Shown in pieces: positions 7,275 through 15,510 of a DNA stretch of 19,840 nt; position 1 is the stretch's first letter; every line of letters begins with the position of its first letter. The position numbers and the translations under genes are program-made. The stretch is from an uncultured Ruminococcus sp. (lineage in GTDB: Bacteria; Bacillota; Clostridia; Oscillospirales; Ruminococcaceae). The stretch lies in the NCBI GenBank assembly GCA_900541495.1, contig UQKC01000044.1, positions 1-19,840 of the forward strand. The letters run 5' to 3'. The notes beneath the pieces were generated by a model. The model was given only the letters and a program-made list of their open reading frames with translations, had not been told where the DNA came from and made no database searches.

Positions 7275-7385
7275 GTGTATTCTTATACTAATTTTTAAAC
7301 TCAAAGTGTACCAAAAATCAAGCAAAAGCTCGCAGCTGTTTAATACTACACTTTGAGTAAAGATTTGTATTAGTATAGAATACAC
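7275..7385. repeat. 111-bp inverted-repeat element
   Basis: The ends GTGTATTCTTATACTAAT and ATTAGTATAGAATACAC are reverse complements apart from one indel. A second nested pair is ACTCAAAGTGTA and TACACTTTGAGT. It is too short to code and may be a MITE. A diverged relative is visible at 10370-10430. Confidence 0.7.
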
Positions 7386-7436
7386 GGAATTTCTCGGGGC
7401 ATATTATGCAATATAAACATAAATTGTGAAAAGCCC

Positions 7437-7465
7437 TTGCATTTTCGGAAACTTTGTGATACAAT
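7437..7465 (+). promoter_or_regulatory. Promoter of secG
   Basis: TTGCAT (7437-7442), a 17-bp spacer and TACAAT (7460-7465), with TGA in front of the -10 (extended form). It begins 52 bp after the inverted-repeat element, so that insertion left the promoter intact. Confidence 0.8.
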
Positions 7466-7518
7466 AAAATAAATAATTATGTAATCAAGCAACGTTTTAT
7501 GAAAAAGGAAGGTCATAT

Positions 7519-7773
7519 ATGAGCATTTGGGAAATCATCTGCGGCGTTATTATGCTTATCGCCTGCATTATCCTTATCATTTTATCAATTCTTCAGCCGC
7601 CAAAGCAGCAGAATATGAGTTCGGCTTTATCTGGCTCATCATCAAACTTCTTTGACAAGACCGGCGGTGCTACAAGAGAGCAGGCTTTGAGCCAGCTCAC
7701 CAAGGTCGTTGTTATCGTATTGTTTGTTATGACGCTTATCGTAAACATCATCGGCATTGTTGCGGGCAAGTAA
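7519..7773 (+). CDS. secG: Preprotein translocase subunit SecG
   Basis: Small accessory subunit of the SecYEG channel in the cytoplasmic membrane. At 84 aa it has the normal size. The family pattern is TM helix (about residues 5-25), a polar QPPKQQNMSSALSGSS loop containing the SecG-type Gly/Ser-rich FFDKTGGATREQ segment, then a second TM helix (about 61-82). GGAAGG lies 7 bp before the ATG. It has its own promoter and terminator and precedes rnr, the common Firmicute order. Confidence 0.95.
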   Translation: MSIWEIICGVIMLIACIILIILSILQPPKQQNMSSALSGSSSNFFDKTGGATREQALSQLTKVVVIVLFVMTLIVNIIGIVAGK

Positions 7774-7812
7774 GTGCTCTGCGGTCGGTATGTTTGTGAA
7801 AAATTGACCGAT

Positions 7813-7854
7813 AATGTCCTGTGTTTGCTTCGTTCAGACACAGGACATTTTTTT
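7813..7854 (+). terminator. Intrinsic terminator of secG
   Basis: AATGTCCTGTGT and ACACAGGACATT pair around a loop containing TGCTTCG, followed by seven T. It starts 40 bp after the secG stop, so rnr probably needs its own promoter. Confidence 0.9.
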
Positions 7855-8159
7855 GCGGGGAGTCCCGCGGCATGTTCGCACCATCGCTTCGCTTCGTTAC
7901 GCTTTATTTATGTAAGGAACGTGCTTATGTTCGCGAAGCAAGCTTTTGCGGTATCTGTACGATAAATGTAATATAAATTAAAATGTATGGAACATTCATT
8001 GACAAATTCGAAATTATTTTAATGCATAATTATTTGTGAACCCATTTTTGACTTGTTTATTTGAAAAATACTAACTGTAGTGAGTATTCAAATCAAAAAC
8101 TAAAGTCCACAAATAATTACGCATTACGAATTACGCATTTAACTGTGGGGAGTATGATT
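7855..8159 (+). other. Leader/intergenic region of rnr
   Basis: No gene is supported here. It holds a small GCGGGGAGTCCCGC hairpin and two ATGTTCGC blocks. A weak promoter candidate is TTGACA at 7999-8004, but the best -10 (CATAAT, 8025-8030) is 20 bp away. The 24-bp repeat at 8116-8139 and the rnr ribosome site follow. The in-frame extension upstream of 8160 reads through the repeat and is unlikely to be translated. Confidence 0.5.
8116..8139 (-). repeat. 24-bp GTAATGCG-type repeat, copy 2 (inverted)
   Basis: Exact reverse complement of 4499-4522. It ends 8 bp before the rnr Shine-Dalgarno sequence. Confidence 0.85.
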
Positions 8160-10292
8160 ATGGCAGCAGCTTTTGAAATTTACAAAACACGAATAAAAGA
8201 AATATTGAAGCAAAGCGGCAAAAAAAGTGTCCCGTTCAAGGTGCTTTACAACAAATGCAAGGGCAAAAGCCAAAAGCTGCCCGAGTTCAAGCGCGCTTTG
8301 ACTGAGCTTATACGGAGCGGTGATGTTCTCGAAACCAAGGCAGGCTTCAAGCTTTCCGCAGGCAGCGGACTTTTCCGCGCAGAGGTCGTTCGCATCAACA
8401 AGAACTTCGGCTTTATCCGCAAAGACGACGGAAGCGAAGTTTTCGTTCCGGGCAAATTCTTCCTCGGTGCGATGCCGGGAGATATCGTTCTCGCTCGGCT
8501 TATCCCGAAGAAAAACGAGGACAGAGAAATTCCCGACGGCGAAGTTGTCGAAATCGTTGAGGAGAATTTCCGCGAATTCACAGGCACGGCACAGTGCGAA
8601 AGCGGCACTTGGTATGTTTACACCGACAACAAGCTCAAAGACCCGATAATGGTCACGGACTGTGCAGTTTCCGTCCACAACGGCGACAAAGTTCTCGCCG
8701 AGCTTACACGCCGCGGAACACGCCACGCCGACCACAGAGCGAAGATAACCGCAGTTTTCGGCTGCTCCGATCAGGCGGCTGTCTGCGCGGAAGCACTTCT
8801 ATACATCAACGGCATCGAAGTCGAGTTCCCGAACGCTGTACTTGACGAGGCTCGCTACGCTGAGCATAAGGGCATACCGACCGACGAGATAAGCCGCAGA
8901 CTTGATCTGCGCGATGAGATAATATTCACAATAGACGGCGCTGACACAAAGGATATCGACGACGCGGTTTCGGTGAAAAAGATTTCGGACGGCTGGGAGC
9001 TTGGCGTTCATATCGCGGACGTTTCATTCTATGTCAAGCCGAACTCCGAGTTGGACAAGGACGCATTTCAGCGCGGCACTTCGATATATTATGCCGATAA
9101 GGTCGTTCCGATGCTCCCGAAAGAGCTTTCCAACGGAATATGTTCGCTCAATCCGCAGGAAGACAGACTTGCTTTTTCCTGCCTGATGAAGCTTGACGAG
9201 GGCGGAAAGCTTGTGAAGTACAAGTTCAGCAAGTCTGTGATCCGTTCGCGCGTCAAGGGCGTTTACTCCGAGATAAATAAAATTCTCGCCGCAAAGGAAA
9301 ACGGCACGGAAATTCCTGCCGATATTGCAGAAAAATATAACGGCTTGACCGATACCATAATGCTTATGGAAGAGCTGGCTTCTATCCTCACCGCGAGCAA
9401 GATAGGCAGAGGTGCGCCGCAGCTCGAAACGAGCGAATGTAAGCTTATTTTGGACGAAAACGAAGTTTGCATCGATGTTCTTCCGCGAGAGCGCGGCAAG
9501 AGTGAACTTATCATCGAGGAATTTATGCTTATGGCAAATACGGCAGCGGCAAAAACCGCGCGTGAGCATAATATCCCATTCGTTTACCGTGTGCACGAAG
9601 ACCCGTCGCCCGAAAAGATAGACGATCTGCTTGACACGGCGGCACTGATGAACATAAAAGTTCCGCACTTCACCGAGATAAAGGCAAAACACCTCTCCGA
9701 GATACTCGAACAGGTCAAGGACAGCACCCTTGCGCCCGTTATAAACAACCTCGTGCTTCGCTCAATGGCGAAAGCGAAGTATTCCGACAAGCCGCTCGGA
9801 CATTTCGGACTTGTGCTGAAAGATTATGCACACTTCACCTCGCCGATAAGACGTTACCCCGACCTTGCGATACACCGTATCCTCACCGACCTTTGCTATA
9901 ATAAGCAGAGCGAAGAATATATGACCAAGCGCTACGCAGGCTTTGCGCATGATGCTTCGGAGCAGTCCTCCGCCTGCGAGCTTACCGCGATGAGGATAGA
10001 GCGCGAGTGCGATGACTGCTATGTTGCGGAGTATATGCGCTCGCACCTCGGCGAAGAGTTCGAGGGAATAATCAGCTCCGTGACAGAATTCGGCTTCTTT
10101 GTTGAGCTGCCGAACACGGTCGAGGGACTTGTTTCGATAGACAGCCTTAAAGACGGAAACTATGAATTCAACGGCAAGTTCACGATAACGAACAGCGGCA
10201 AGCCTGCCTACTCGGTCGGCGACAAAGTTAAGGTAATATGTTCCGCCGCGAACGTTCCAACGGGAAAAGTTGACTTTACTTTAGCTGAATAA
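8160..10292 (+). CDS. rnr: Ribonuclease R (RNase II/RNB family 3'-5' exoribonuclease)
   Basis: Processive 3'-5' exoribonuclease that degrades structured RNA and takes part in RNA quality control, including tmRNA-tagged messages. The 710-aa length fits RNase R. Domain order: N-terminal winged-helix-like segment (residues 1-65), cold-shock/OB domains (about 70-230, including KNFGFIRKDDGSEVFVP), RNB catalytic domain from about 240 with the metal-binding DTKDIDDAVSV near residues 261-271, HFTSPIRRYPDLAIHR further on, and a C-terminal S1 domain (about 630-710, GIISSVTEFGFFVEL). I prefer the ATG at 8160 (GGGGAG 7 bp upstream) over the ATG at 8154, whose spacing is too short. secG lies upstream, but smpB, commonly next, is absent. 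Confidence 0.95.
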   Translation: MAAAFEIYKTRIKEILKQSGKKSVPFKVLYNKCKGKSQKLPEFKRALTELIRSGDVLETKAGFKLSAGSGLFRAEVVRINKNFGFIRKDDGSEVFVPGKFFLGAMPGDIVLARLIPKKNEDREIPDGEVVEIVEENFREFTGTAQCESGTWYVYTDNKLKDPIMVTDCAVSVHNGDKVLAELTRRGTRHADHRAKITAVFGCSDQAAVCAEALLYINGIEVEFPNAVLDEARYAEHKGIPTDEISRRLDLRDEIIFTIDGADTKDIDDAVSVKKISDGWELGVHIADVSFYVKPNSELDKDAFQRGTSIYYADKVVPMLPKELSNGICSLNPQEDRLAFSCLMKLDEGGKLVKYKFSKSVIRSRVKGVYSEINKILAAKENGTEIPADIAEKYNGLTDTIMLMEELASILTASKIGRGAPQLETSECKLILDENEVCIDVLPRERGKSELIIEEFMLMANTAAAKTAREHNIPFVYRVHEDPSPEKIDDLLDTAALMNIKVPHFTEIKAKHLSEILEQVKDSTLAPVINNLVLRSMAKAKYSDKPLGHFGLVLKDYAHFTSPIRRYPDLAIHRILTDLCYNKQSEEYMTKRYAGFAHDASEQSSACELTAMRIERECDDCYVAEYMRSHLGEEFEGIISSVTEFGFFVELPNTVEGLVSIDSLKDGNYEFNGKFTITNSGKPAYSVGDKVKVICSAANVPTGKVDFTLAE

Positions 10293-10536
10293 TACTAAAC
10301 ACCAATAAAATACAGGAAAAAATCTGCACCGAAATCCAATATAAACCTGTTATACTGATTTTTTGTCTACACTTTGATTAAAAATTAGTATTAAAACAGC
10401 TACAAGATTGTCGGCTTGATTTTTTCCAAATTTTAAATAGACTTTTTAATGCACAATGCGTATTTTTCGTTTCAAAATTTGTTATGGAAACCTTACACTG
10501 CTCATAAACTATTAAGCATTTTTGGACATACAAAAG
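10293..10536 (+). other. AT-rich gap between convergent rnr and tal
   Basis: No gene is supported. Bases about 10370-10430 (TACACTTTGATTAAAAATTA, then TATTAAAACAGCTAC...GGCTTGATTTTTT) resemble parts of the reverse complement of the element at 7275-7385, so I read it as a decayed, rearranged copy. I found no convincing terminator for rnr on the plus strand before the hairpin at 10537. Confidence 0.45.
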
Positions 10537-10578
10537 CAGACCTGTTTTCAAGGAATTATTCCTATGAAAACAGGTCTG
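10537..10578 (-). terminator. Terminator of the xylose operon (after tal)
   Basis: A perfect 14-bp stem, CAGACCTGTTTTCA with TGAAAACAGGTCTG, encloses a second palindrome (AGGAATTATTCCT). On the minus strand it is followed by CTTTTG, a short T-run. It lies about 100 bp past the tal stop and between convergent genes, so it may stop both transcripts. Confidence 0.65.
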
Positions 10579-10676
10579 TTCGTTTGTATTATAACTTATA
10601 ACGCTTTGCGCCGCGAAACGAAAAATGCAGAGCAAAATAATTGCGTTACACATTAAATTAATTCCGAATAGAGCGT

Positions 10677-11324
10677 TTAAGCTTTCTTAGCGCCTTCCCA
10701 GTCCTTGAGGAATCTCTCGATACCGTTGTCTGTAAGTGGGTGCTTAACCATCTGACGGATAACGTTTGCAGGAACTGTTGCGATATCGCAGCCGAGTCTT
10801 GCGCAAGTTGTAACGTGGATAGGATTTCTGATAGATGCTGCGATGATCTCGGTCTTGATGCCCTGAGCACGGAAGATGTCAACGATCTCTTCGATGAGGT
10901 TCATACCTTCCATACCGATATCGTCAAGTCTGCCGAGGAATGGGGAAACGTATGTAGCGCCTGCATTTGCTGCGAGCATAGCCTGAGCTGCGGAGAAAAC
11001 GAGTGTTACGTTTGTCTTGATGCCCTTGGAGGTAAGAATCTTACAAGCCTTGAGTCCCTCTTCGCACATTGGGAGCTTGATTACGATGTTCTTGTGGATA
11101 GCTGCGAGAGGAAGAGCCTCTTCTACCATCTTGTCAGCTTCGAGAGAGATAACTTCTGCGGAGATTGGTCCGTCAACGATTGTTGTGATCTCCTTTACAA
11201 CTTCCTCAAAAACTCTGCCTTCCTTTGCGATAAGGGAGGGGTTTGTTGTAACGCCGCAGATAACTCCGAGGTCGTTTGCCCATCTGATGTCGTTTACATT
11301 AGCGGTATCGATAAAAAGTTTCAT
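10677..11324 (-). CDS. tal: Transaldolase-like / fructose-6-phosphate aldolase family protein
   Basis: A 215-aa short-form enzyme of the TalC/MipB/Fsa group, a TIM-barrel class I aldolase. In the non-oxidative pentose phosphate pathway it would move a dihydroxyacetone unit from sedoheptulose 7-phosphate to glyceraldehyde 3-phosphate. The Schiff-base lysine is Lys83 in NIVIKLPM. Other family signatures are FIDTANV at 4-10, GVTTNPSLIAKEG at 24-36, TNVTLVFSAAQA and YVSPFLGRLDD. AAAGGA lies upstream of the ATG. Sequence alone does not separate transaldolase from F6P aldolase, but its place as last gene of the xylose operon favours transaldolase. Confidence 0.92.
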   Translation of the reverse strand: MKLFIDTANVNDIRWANDLGVICGVTTNPSLIAKEGRVFEEVVKEITTIVDGPISAEVISLEADKMVEEALPLAAIHKNIVIKLPMCEEGLKACKILTSKGIKTNVTLVFSAAQAMLAANAGATYVSPFLGRLDDIGMEGMNLIEEIVDIFRAQGIKTEIIAASIRNPIHVTTCARLGCDIATVPANVIRQMVKHPLTDNGIERFLKDWEGAKKA

Positions 11325-11356
11325 AGTATATTTTCCTTTCTTTTAAGGAGATACCG

Positions 11357-12169
11357 TCAGCTTTCGTCCCTGCCTGCGATCACAAAGCTTTCAAAGAGCG
11401 AATTGTACCGAAGATTTCCCTCGGGAATACGAACATATCCCACTCTCATCGAAACCTCGAACTCACTGCCGTCCGAGCTGACTGTACCACCGTTTAAGCT
11501 TAAAATTTTCTCTGCGGCGTTCTGCGCATCCTTGATATCGGAAAAGTCCGTTATCAGCACGAATTCGTCGCCGCCGATCCTTATCGGGAGCATATCCTCC
11601 CCCGAATTTTCGTCAATTCTGCGCAAGCACTCCGCAATCGCAATATCCCCTGCGGCTCTGCCGTAAACATCGTTTATGTACATAAGATGCACCATATCGA
11701 AGCAAATGGCATATTTTCCGCTGCGCTGTTTTATAAAATCGTAAAGGTGCGAAACATCGAACTTTCTCTTGCCGGTCATAACTATATTCCCCTTTTCATC
11801 ATATATCTGCACATACTCGTCAAGCTTGGGGAAAATTTCGGAAAAGCGCCGCTTTCTGCGGAATTCGGACGGCGTTACGCCCCAGAGCCGCATAAATGCA
11901 CGGGTAAAGACCTCATGTGAATTATAGCCGTATTTGAGGGCAATTTCAAGTATCGGGCTTTCGCAGGCGAGCAGTTCTTTTGCCGCCGCGGTCAGCTTTC
12001 GCCTTGAAATATAGTCGCTCACGCCAATATGAAATGTATGGCGGAACATTTTCTGAACGCTCGACAGCGAATAGCCGCACCGCTTGGCGCAAAGCTCCGC
12101 CGTGATGTCCTCCGTTAAATTTTCCTCGATAAATTCAAGTGTGGCAGACAGTTTTTCAAAATTGTTCAT
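11357..12169 (-). CDS. AraC-type DNA-binding domain fused to a GGDEF domain
   Basis: A 270-aa protein with an unusual domain pair. Residues 5-108 are a canonical AraC/XylS double helix-turn-helix (ITAELCAKRCGYSLSSVQKM, then ILEIALKYGYNSHEVFTRAF and WGVTPSEFRRKRR). Residues about 122-270 are a GGDEF domain with intact RIGGDEFVL (199-203). Asp158, Asn166, Asp175 and Asp201 keep the spacing of the metal and nucleotide ligands of known diguanylate cyclases, so it may make c-di-GMP or bind GTP. The RxxD inhibitory site is missing. GAGG lies upstream of the ATG. It sits between xylB (96 bp) and tal (32 bp), all in one direction, so it is probably the operon's own regulator. AraC domains normally carry the sensor N-terminally; here it would be C-terminal. 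Confidence 0.88.
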   Translation of the reverse strand: MNNFEKLSATLEFIEENLTEDITAELCAKRCGYSLSSVQKMFRHTFHIGVSDYISRRKLTAAAKELLACESPILEIALKYGYNSHEVFTRAFMRLWGVTPSEFRRKRRFSEIFPKLDEYVQIYDEKGNIVMTGKRKFDVSHLYDFIKQRSGKYAICFDMVHLMYINDVYGRAAGDIAIAECLRRIDENSGEDMLPIRIGGDEFVLITDFSDIKDAQNAAEKILSLNGGTVSSDGSEFEVSMRVGYVRIPEGNLRYNSLFESFVIAGRDES

Positions 12170-12180
12170 AGGTTTTCCTC

Positions 12181-12192
12181 GATAACGTTATC
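12181..12192. promoter_or_regulatory. Perfect 12-bp palindrome before the AraC-GGDEF gene
   Basis: GATAACGTTATC is a perfect dyad 11 bp upstream of the start codon and next to the ribosome site. It could be an operator, perhaps for autoregulation. A 12-bp palindrome can also arise by chance, and AraC proteins usually bind direct repeats. Confidence 0.3.
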
Positions 12193-12265
12193 TGTAAAAG
12201 CTTTCACTATTAATATAATAACATTGCTCGGAGAAAAATTCTTGATGATTTGGGGAAATCTGCAA

Positions 12266-13789
12266 TTAAAGTTCTGCGAGTTCTGCAAGCTCGTTCTTTA
12301 CTGCGGGATAAATTTTATCATAAATAGCGAAATACTTGTCATAAACCTCGGAGTTTTCCTTAATAGGCTGCTGGACCTTGTCTACGCCGACAATAGCCTT
12401 GCAAGCCTCGGGAACTGTCTTGTATATGCCTGCGCCGACCATTGCAAGAATTGCAACGCCGAGAGCAGGGCCTTCGGACGAAGATGCCGTCTTAACGGGA
12501 CACTTGTAGAGGTCTGCGAGCATCTGACGCCAGATCGGTGACTTACCGCCGCCGCCGCAAGCCATCATATCGGAAACATTGATGCCCATTTCCTTGCAAA
12601 TTTCAACGCAGTCACGGAGCGAGTAGGAAACGCCCTCCATTACTGCGCGCATCATATCGCGCTTTGTGTGCATTGCAGAAAGTCCGAAGAACATTCCTCT
12701 TGCGTTCGGGTCAAGGTGAGGTGTTCTTTCACCCATAAGATACGGGAGATAGATAAGGCGGTTCGAGCCAACGGGAACATTTTCAACTTCCTGATTCATA
12801 AGAACGTATTCGTCGATACCCATTCCCTTTGCTGTGTCCTTTTCAGCCTGACAGAAGTTATCTCTGAACCATTTGAGGGAAAGACCTGCGCCCTGAGTAA
12901 CGCCCATAATGTGCCAGCAGTTCGGAACGGCTGCACAGCAGGTATGTACTCTGCCCTTTGGGTCAATGGAAATGCTCGAAGTATGAGCGAAAACAACGCC
13001 GCTCGTGCCGATAGTTGTGAAAGCCTTTCCGTCCTCAACAACGCCAGTGCCTACTGCGGCAGCGGCATTGTCGCCTGCGCCGCCGACAACGATAGTACCC
13101 TCTTTAAGTCCCGTGAGAGCGGCAGCCTCGGCAGTAATTTTGCCCGTAACCTCGCAGGATTCGTAAACCTTTGCGAGCATAGACATATCAATATTGAGCT
13201 TTTCGCAAATTTCCTTGCTCCAGCAGCGGTTTGGAACATCGAGAAGCTGCATACCCGAAGCATCGGAAACTTCAGTTGCGAATTCGCCCGTGAGTTTGTA
13301 TCTGATATAATCCTTAGGAAGAAGAATGTGACGGCACTTCTTATAATTCTCGGGTTCGTTGTTTCTTACCCAAAGAATTTTAGCAGCCGTCCAGCCAGTG
13401 AGTGCAGGGTTGGCGGTGATCTCGATAAGCTTTTCTCTGCCTATCTTCTCGTTCATCTCGTCAACTTCCTTGGCTGTACGCTGGTCGCACCATATAATGG
13501 AACGGCGGATAACGTTTCCGTTCTCATCGAGCATAACAAGACCGTGCATCTGTCCCGAAAGACCAACGCCGACAATGTCCTCGTTCTTTACTCCGCTCGT
13601 TTCAACAACAGCCTTAGCCGTGCCGATAGCAGCGTTGTACCAGTCCTCGGGGTCCTGCTCTGCATAGCCGTTCTTAGGCTGATACATAGGATATTCGATC
13701 GTTTTGGAAGCAACGACTGTACCCTTTTCATCGAAAAGAACGGTCTTAGTGCCGCTTGTTCCAAGGTCGATACCTATTACATATTTCAT
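12266..13789 (-). CDS. xylB: Xylulokinase
   Basis: Phosphorylates D-xylulose to D-xylulose 5-phosphate with ATP, in the cytosol. The 507-aa FGGY-family kinase is full length. GIDLGTSGTKTVLFDEKG at residues 5-22 is the N-terminal phosphate-binding loop. Also visible are the catalytic-type region VGLSGQMHGLVMLD, the C-terminal signature MGERTPHLDPNARGMFFG, and the adenosine motif ACGGGGKSPIWRQMLAD. The GQMHG segment is typical of xylulokinases rather than glycerol kinases. GAGGAGTG precedes the ATG. It is the third gene after xylA and the 78-aa gene; a terminator-like hairpin lies just upstream. Confidence 0.95.
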   Translation of the reverse strand: MKYVIGIDLGTSGTKTVLFDEKGTVVASKTIEYPMYQPKNGYAEQDPEDWYNAAIGTAKAVVETSGVKNEDIVGVGLSGQMHGLVMLDENGNVIRRSIIWCDQRTAKEVDEMNEKIGREKLIEITANPALTGWTAAKILWVRNNEPENYKKCRHILLPKDYIRYKLTGEFATEVSDASGMQLLDVPNRCWSKEICEKLNIDMSMLAKVYESCEVTGKITAEAAALTGLKEGTIVVGGAGDNAAAAVGTGVVEDGKAFTTIGTSGVVFAHTSSISIDPKGRVHTCCAAVPNCWHIMGVTQGAGLSLKWFRDNFCQAEKDTAKGMGIDEYVLMNQEVENVPVGSNRLIYLPYLMGERTPHLDPNARGMFFGLSAMHTKRDMMRAVMEGVSYSLRDCVEICKEMGINVSDMMACGGGGKSPIWRQMLADLYKCPVKTASSSEGPALGVAILAMVGAGIYKTVPEACKAIVGVDKVQQPIKENSEVYDKYFAIYDKIYPAVKNELAELAEL

Positions 13790-13815
13790 TTATTTCACTC
13801 CTCTGTCTGTAATTC

Positions 13816-13854
13816 ATAAAAACAAATGCGGACAGGCAAAAAACCTGCCCGCAT
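13816..13854 (-). terminator. Terminator-like hairpin between the 78-aa gene and xylB
   Basis: On the minus strand ATGCGGGCAGG and CCTGTCCGCAT pair (one mismatch) around TTTTTTG, followed by TTTGTTTTTA. It lies 10 nt past the upstream stop codon and 26 nt before xylB. It probably lowers xylB relative to xylA, or protects the 3' end of the upstream message. Confidence 0.65.
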
Positions 13855-13864
13855 AGGGAAATTT

Positions 13865-14101
13865 TTATAACCTTGCGAAGTCAATAAAATCGATCTTGTC
13901 GCTGATAAGAGCGACCACTCTGTCCATTACACGGGCAGCATCGACCTCATTGCCATAGTCCGCCATTTCATTCTCGGTATAATCATCGCAGGTGAGACTG
14001 TGAACATATAACGTTATGCACGAATCTTCACGGGCAAGCTCAAAGCTTTGATTCTGACCGATATTTATAATGGCAGTATGGTCACGGCTCACAAAAATCA
14101 T
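13865..14101 (-). CDS. Small conserved-looking protein in the xylose operon
   Basis: A 78-aa acidic cytosolic protein (no signal or TM segment). The N-terminus MIFVSRDHTAIINIGQNQSF suggests beta strands, and the end (NEVDAARVMDRVVALISDKI) an amphipathic helix. The pattern, a strand-rich start reading 'M-hydrophobic-S-x-D...I-x-N' and a late '[ED]xAxxVxDxx' helix, reminds me of a family of small Firmicute proteins of unknown function; this is recall, not a search. The gene looks real: CGGAGAA sits about 8 bp before the ATG, and it lies 17 bp after xylA in the same direction. Function unknown. Confidence 0.65.
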   Translation of the reverse strand: MIFVSRDHTAIINIGQNQSFELAREDSCITLYVHSLTCDDYTENEMADYGNEVDAARVMDRVVALISDKIDFIDFARL

Positions 14102-14118
14102 ATCGTATTCTCCGTGAA

Positions 14119-15444
14119 TTAAAGATCAAAAAGCACGTTGTTAACGATAGCTTCGAGCATTTCCTGTCTGCCGCTGGAGAGGGAGTCAGTAACTTCGCCC
14201 TTTTCAAGAGCATACTTTTCAAGATCAGCCATGCCGACCTTGCCTGCGATGATGTCAGCACCGATGCCTGTGTTCCATGATGCATAGCGGTCATCAACGA
14301 ACTTGTCGATTCTGCCGTCAGCAATAAGAGCTCTTGCAGCCTTGAAGCCGAGTGCGAATGTATCCATACCTGCAATGTAGCTGTGGAAGATATCCTCAGG
14401 AGTGTAAGAACCTCTTCTTGCCTTTGCGTCGAAGTTAAGACCGCCGTTTGTGAAGCCGCCTGCCTTGATAACTTCGTACATGCAGAATGTAGCGTCATAA
14501 ATATTTGTTGGGAACTGGTCTGTATCCCAGCCGAGGAGCGGATCGCCCTGGTTAGCGTCGATAGAACCGAATACGCCGTTATCTCTTGCAACACGGAGTT
14601 CGTGCTGGAATGTGTGCTGTGCGAGTGTAGCGTGGTTAGCTTCGATGTTCATCTTGAAATCCTTGTCAAGTCCGTACTTGCGGAGGAAGCCGAGAACTGT
14701 TGCTGTATCGAAGTCATACTGGTGCTTGGTTGGCTCCTTTGGCTTAGGTTCGATGTAGAAATCGCCCTTGTAGCCGATAGAACGTGCATATTCAACAGCC
14801 ATCTTCATAAGACGAGCCATGTTGTCGAGTTCAAGACCCATATTTGTGTTAAGTAATGTTTCATAGCCTTCACGACCGCCCCAGAAAACATAGCCGTTGC
14901 CGCCGAGCTTAACTGTAGCGTCGATAGCCTTCTTGATCTGAGCAGCTGCATAAGCGAAAACGTCAGCGGAAGGAGATGTGCCTGCGCCGTGCATATATCT
15001 TGGGTGATCGAAGCACTTAGCTGTACCCCAGAGGAGCTTCTTGCCGGGGTTCTTCTTCATCATTTCAGCAGTGTAATCAACGATCTCGTCGAACTTAGCG
15101 TTTGTTTCGGCGAGTGAGCCGTACTCAGGGGAAAGATCACGGTCATGCCAGCAGAAATAGTCAATGGAAAGCTTATCCATAATTTCAAAAGCAACATTGA
15201 CCTTAGCCTTTGCTCTTGCAACGCTGTCAGTCTCGCCCCAAGTCTTGTCAGCAGTGCCGCAGCCGAACATATCAGTGCCGTCGCCGCCCATTGTGTGCCA
15301 CCAGGAAAGTGCAAACTTGAGGTGTTCTCTCATTGGCTTGCCGTCAATGATCTCATCAGGGTTGTAATACTTGAATGCGAGGGGGTTTTTGCTTGCCTTG
15401 CCCTCAAAGGGGATCTTGCCGATTTCCTTAAAAAATTCGCTCAT
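14119..15444 (-). CDS. xylA: Xylose isomerase, class II
   Basis: Interconverts D-xylose and D-xylulose, the entry step of xylose use, in the cytosol with divalent metal. The 441-aa length fits the class II group. Signatures are VFWGGREGYETL, FYIEPKPKEPTKHQYDFD (metal ligand Glu and Lys), IEANHATLAQHTFQHELRVA and SIDANQGDPLLGWDTDQFP. The ATG at 15444 has GGGAGG 9 bp upstream; an in-frame ATG 54 bp upstream lacks a site. It is the first gene of the operon, transcribed from the promoter at 15511-15539, whose spacer contains a LacI-type dyad. I see no xylose transporter or XylR in the window. Confidence 0.97.
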   Translation of the reverse strand: MSEFFKEIGKIPFEGKASKNPLAFKYYNPDEIIDGKPMREHLKFALSWWHTMGGDGTDMFGCGTADKTWGETDSVARAKAKVNVAFEIMDKLSIDYFCWHDRDLSPEYGSLAETNAKFDEIVDYTAEMMKKNPGKKLLWGTAKCFDHPRYMHGAGTSPSADVFAYAAAQIKKAIDATVKLGGNGYVFWGGREGYETLLNTNMGLELDNMARLMKMAVEYARSIGYKGDFYIEPKPKEPTKHQYDFDTATVLGFLRKYGLDKDFKMNIEANHATLAQHTFQHELRVARDNGVFGSIDANQGDPLLGWDTDQFPTNIYDATFCMYEVIKAGGFTNGGLNFDAKARRGSYTPEDIFHSYIAGMDTFALGFKAARALIADGRIDKFVDDRYASWNTGIGADIIAGKVGMADLEKYALEKGEVTDSLSSGRQEMLEAIVNNVLFDL

Positions 15445-15510
15445 TTTTATTTCCTCCCAAAATCTGATTATAAAATTTGGTTTTGCAAATAACTTCATTT
15501 GTTACTATAT

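Noticed and set aside
7999..8030. Strong rnr promoter from the perfect TTGACA
   Set aside because: The nearest acceptable -10 is 20 bp away, so it is listed only as a weak candidate in the leader entry.
8061..8159. N-terminal extension of RNase R
   Set aside because: It translates a dispersed 24-bp repeat, has no ribosome site, and the ATG at 8160 has a good one.
10740..11666. 308-codon plus-strand frame across tal and the AraC-GGDEF gene
   Set aside because: Antisense shadow spanning two well-supported genes.
12668..13819. Long open frame (383 codons) on the plus strand across xylB
   Set aside because: It is antisense to a clear xylulokinase, has no ribosome site or recognisable domain, and arises from codon bias of the real gene.
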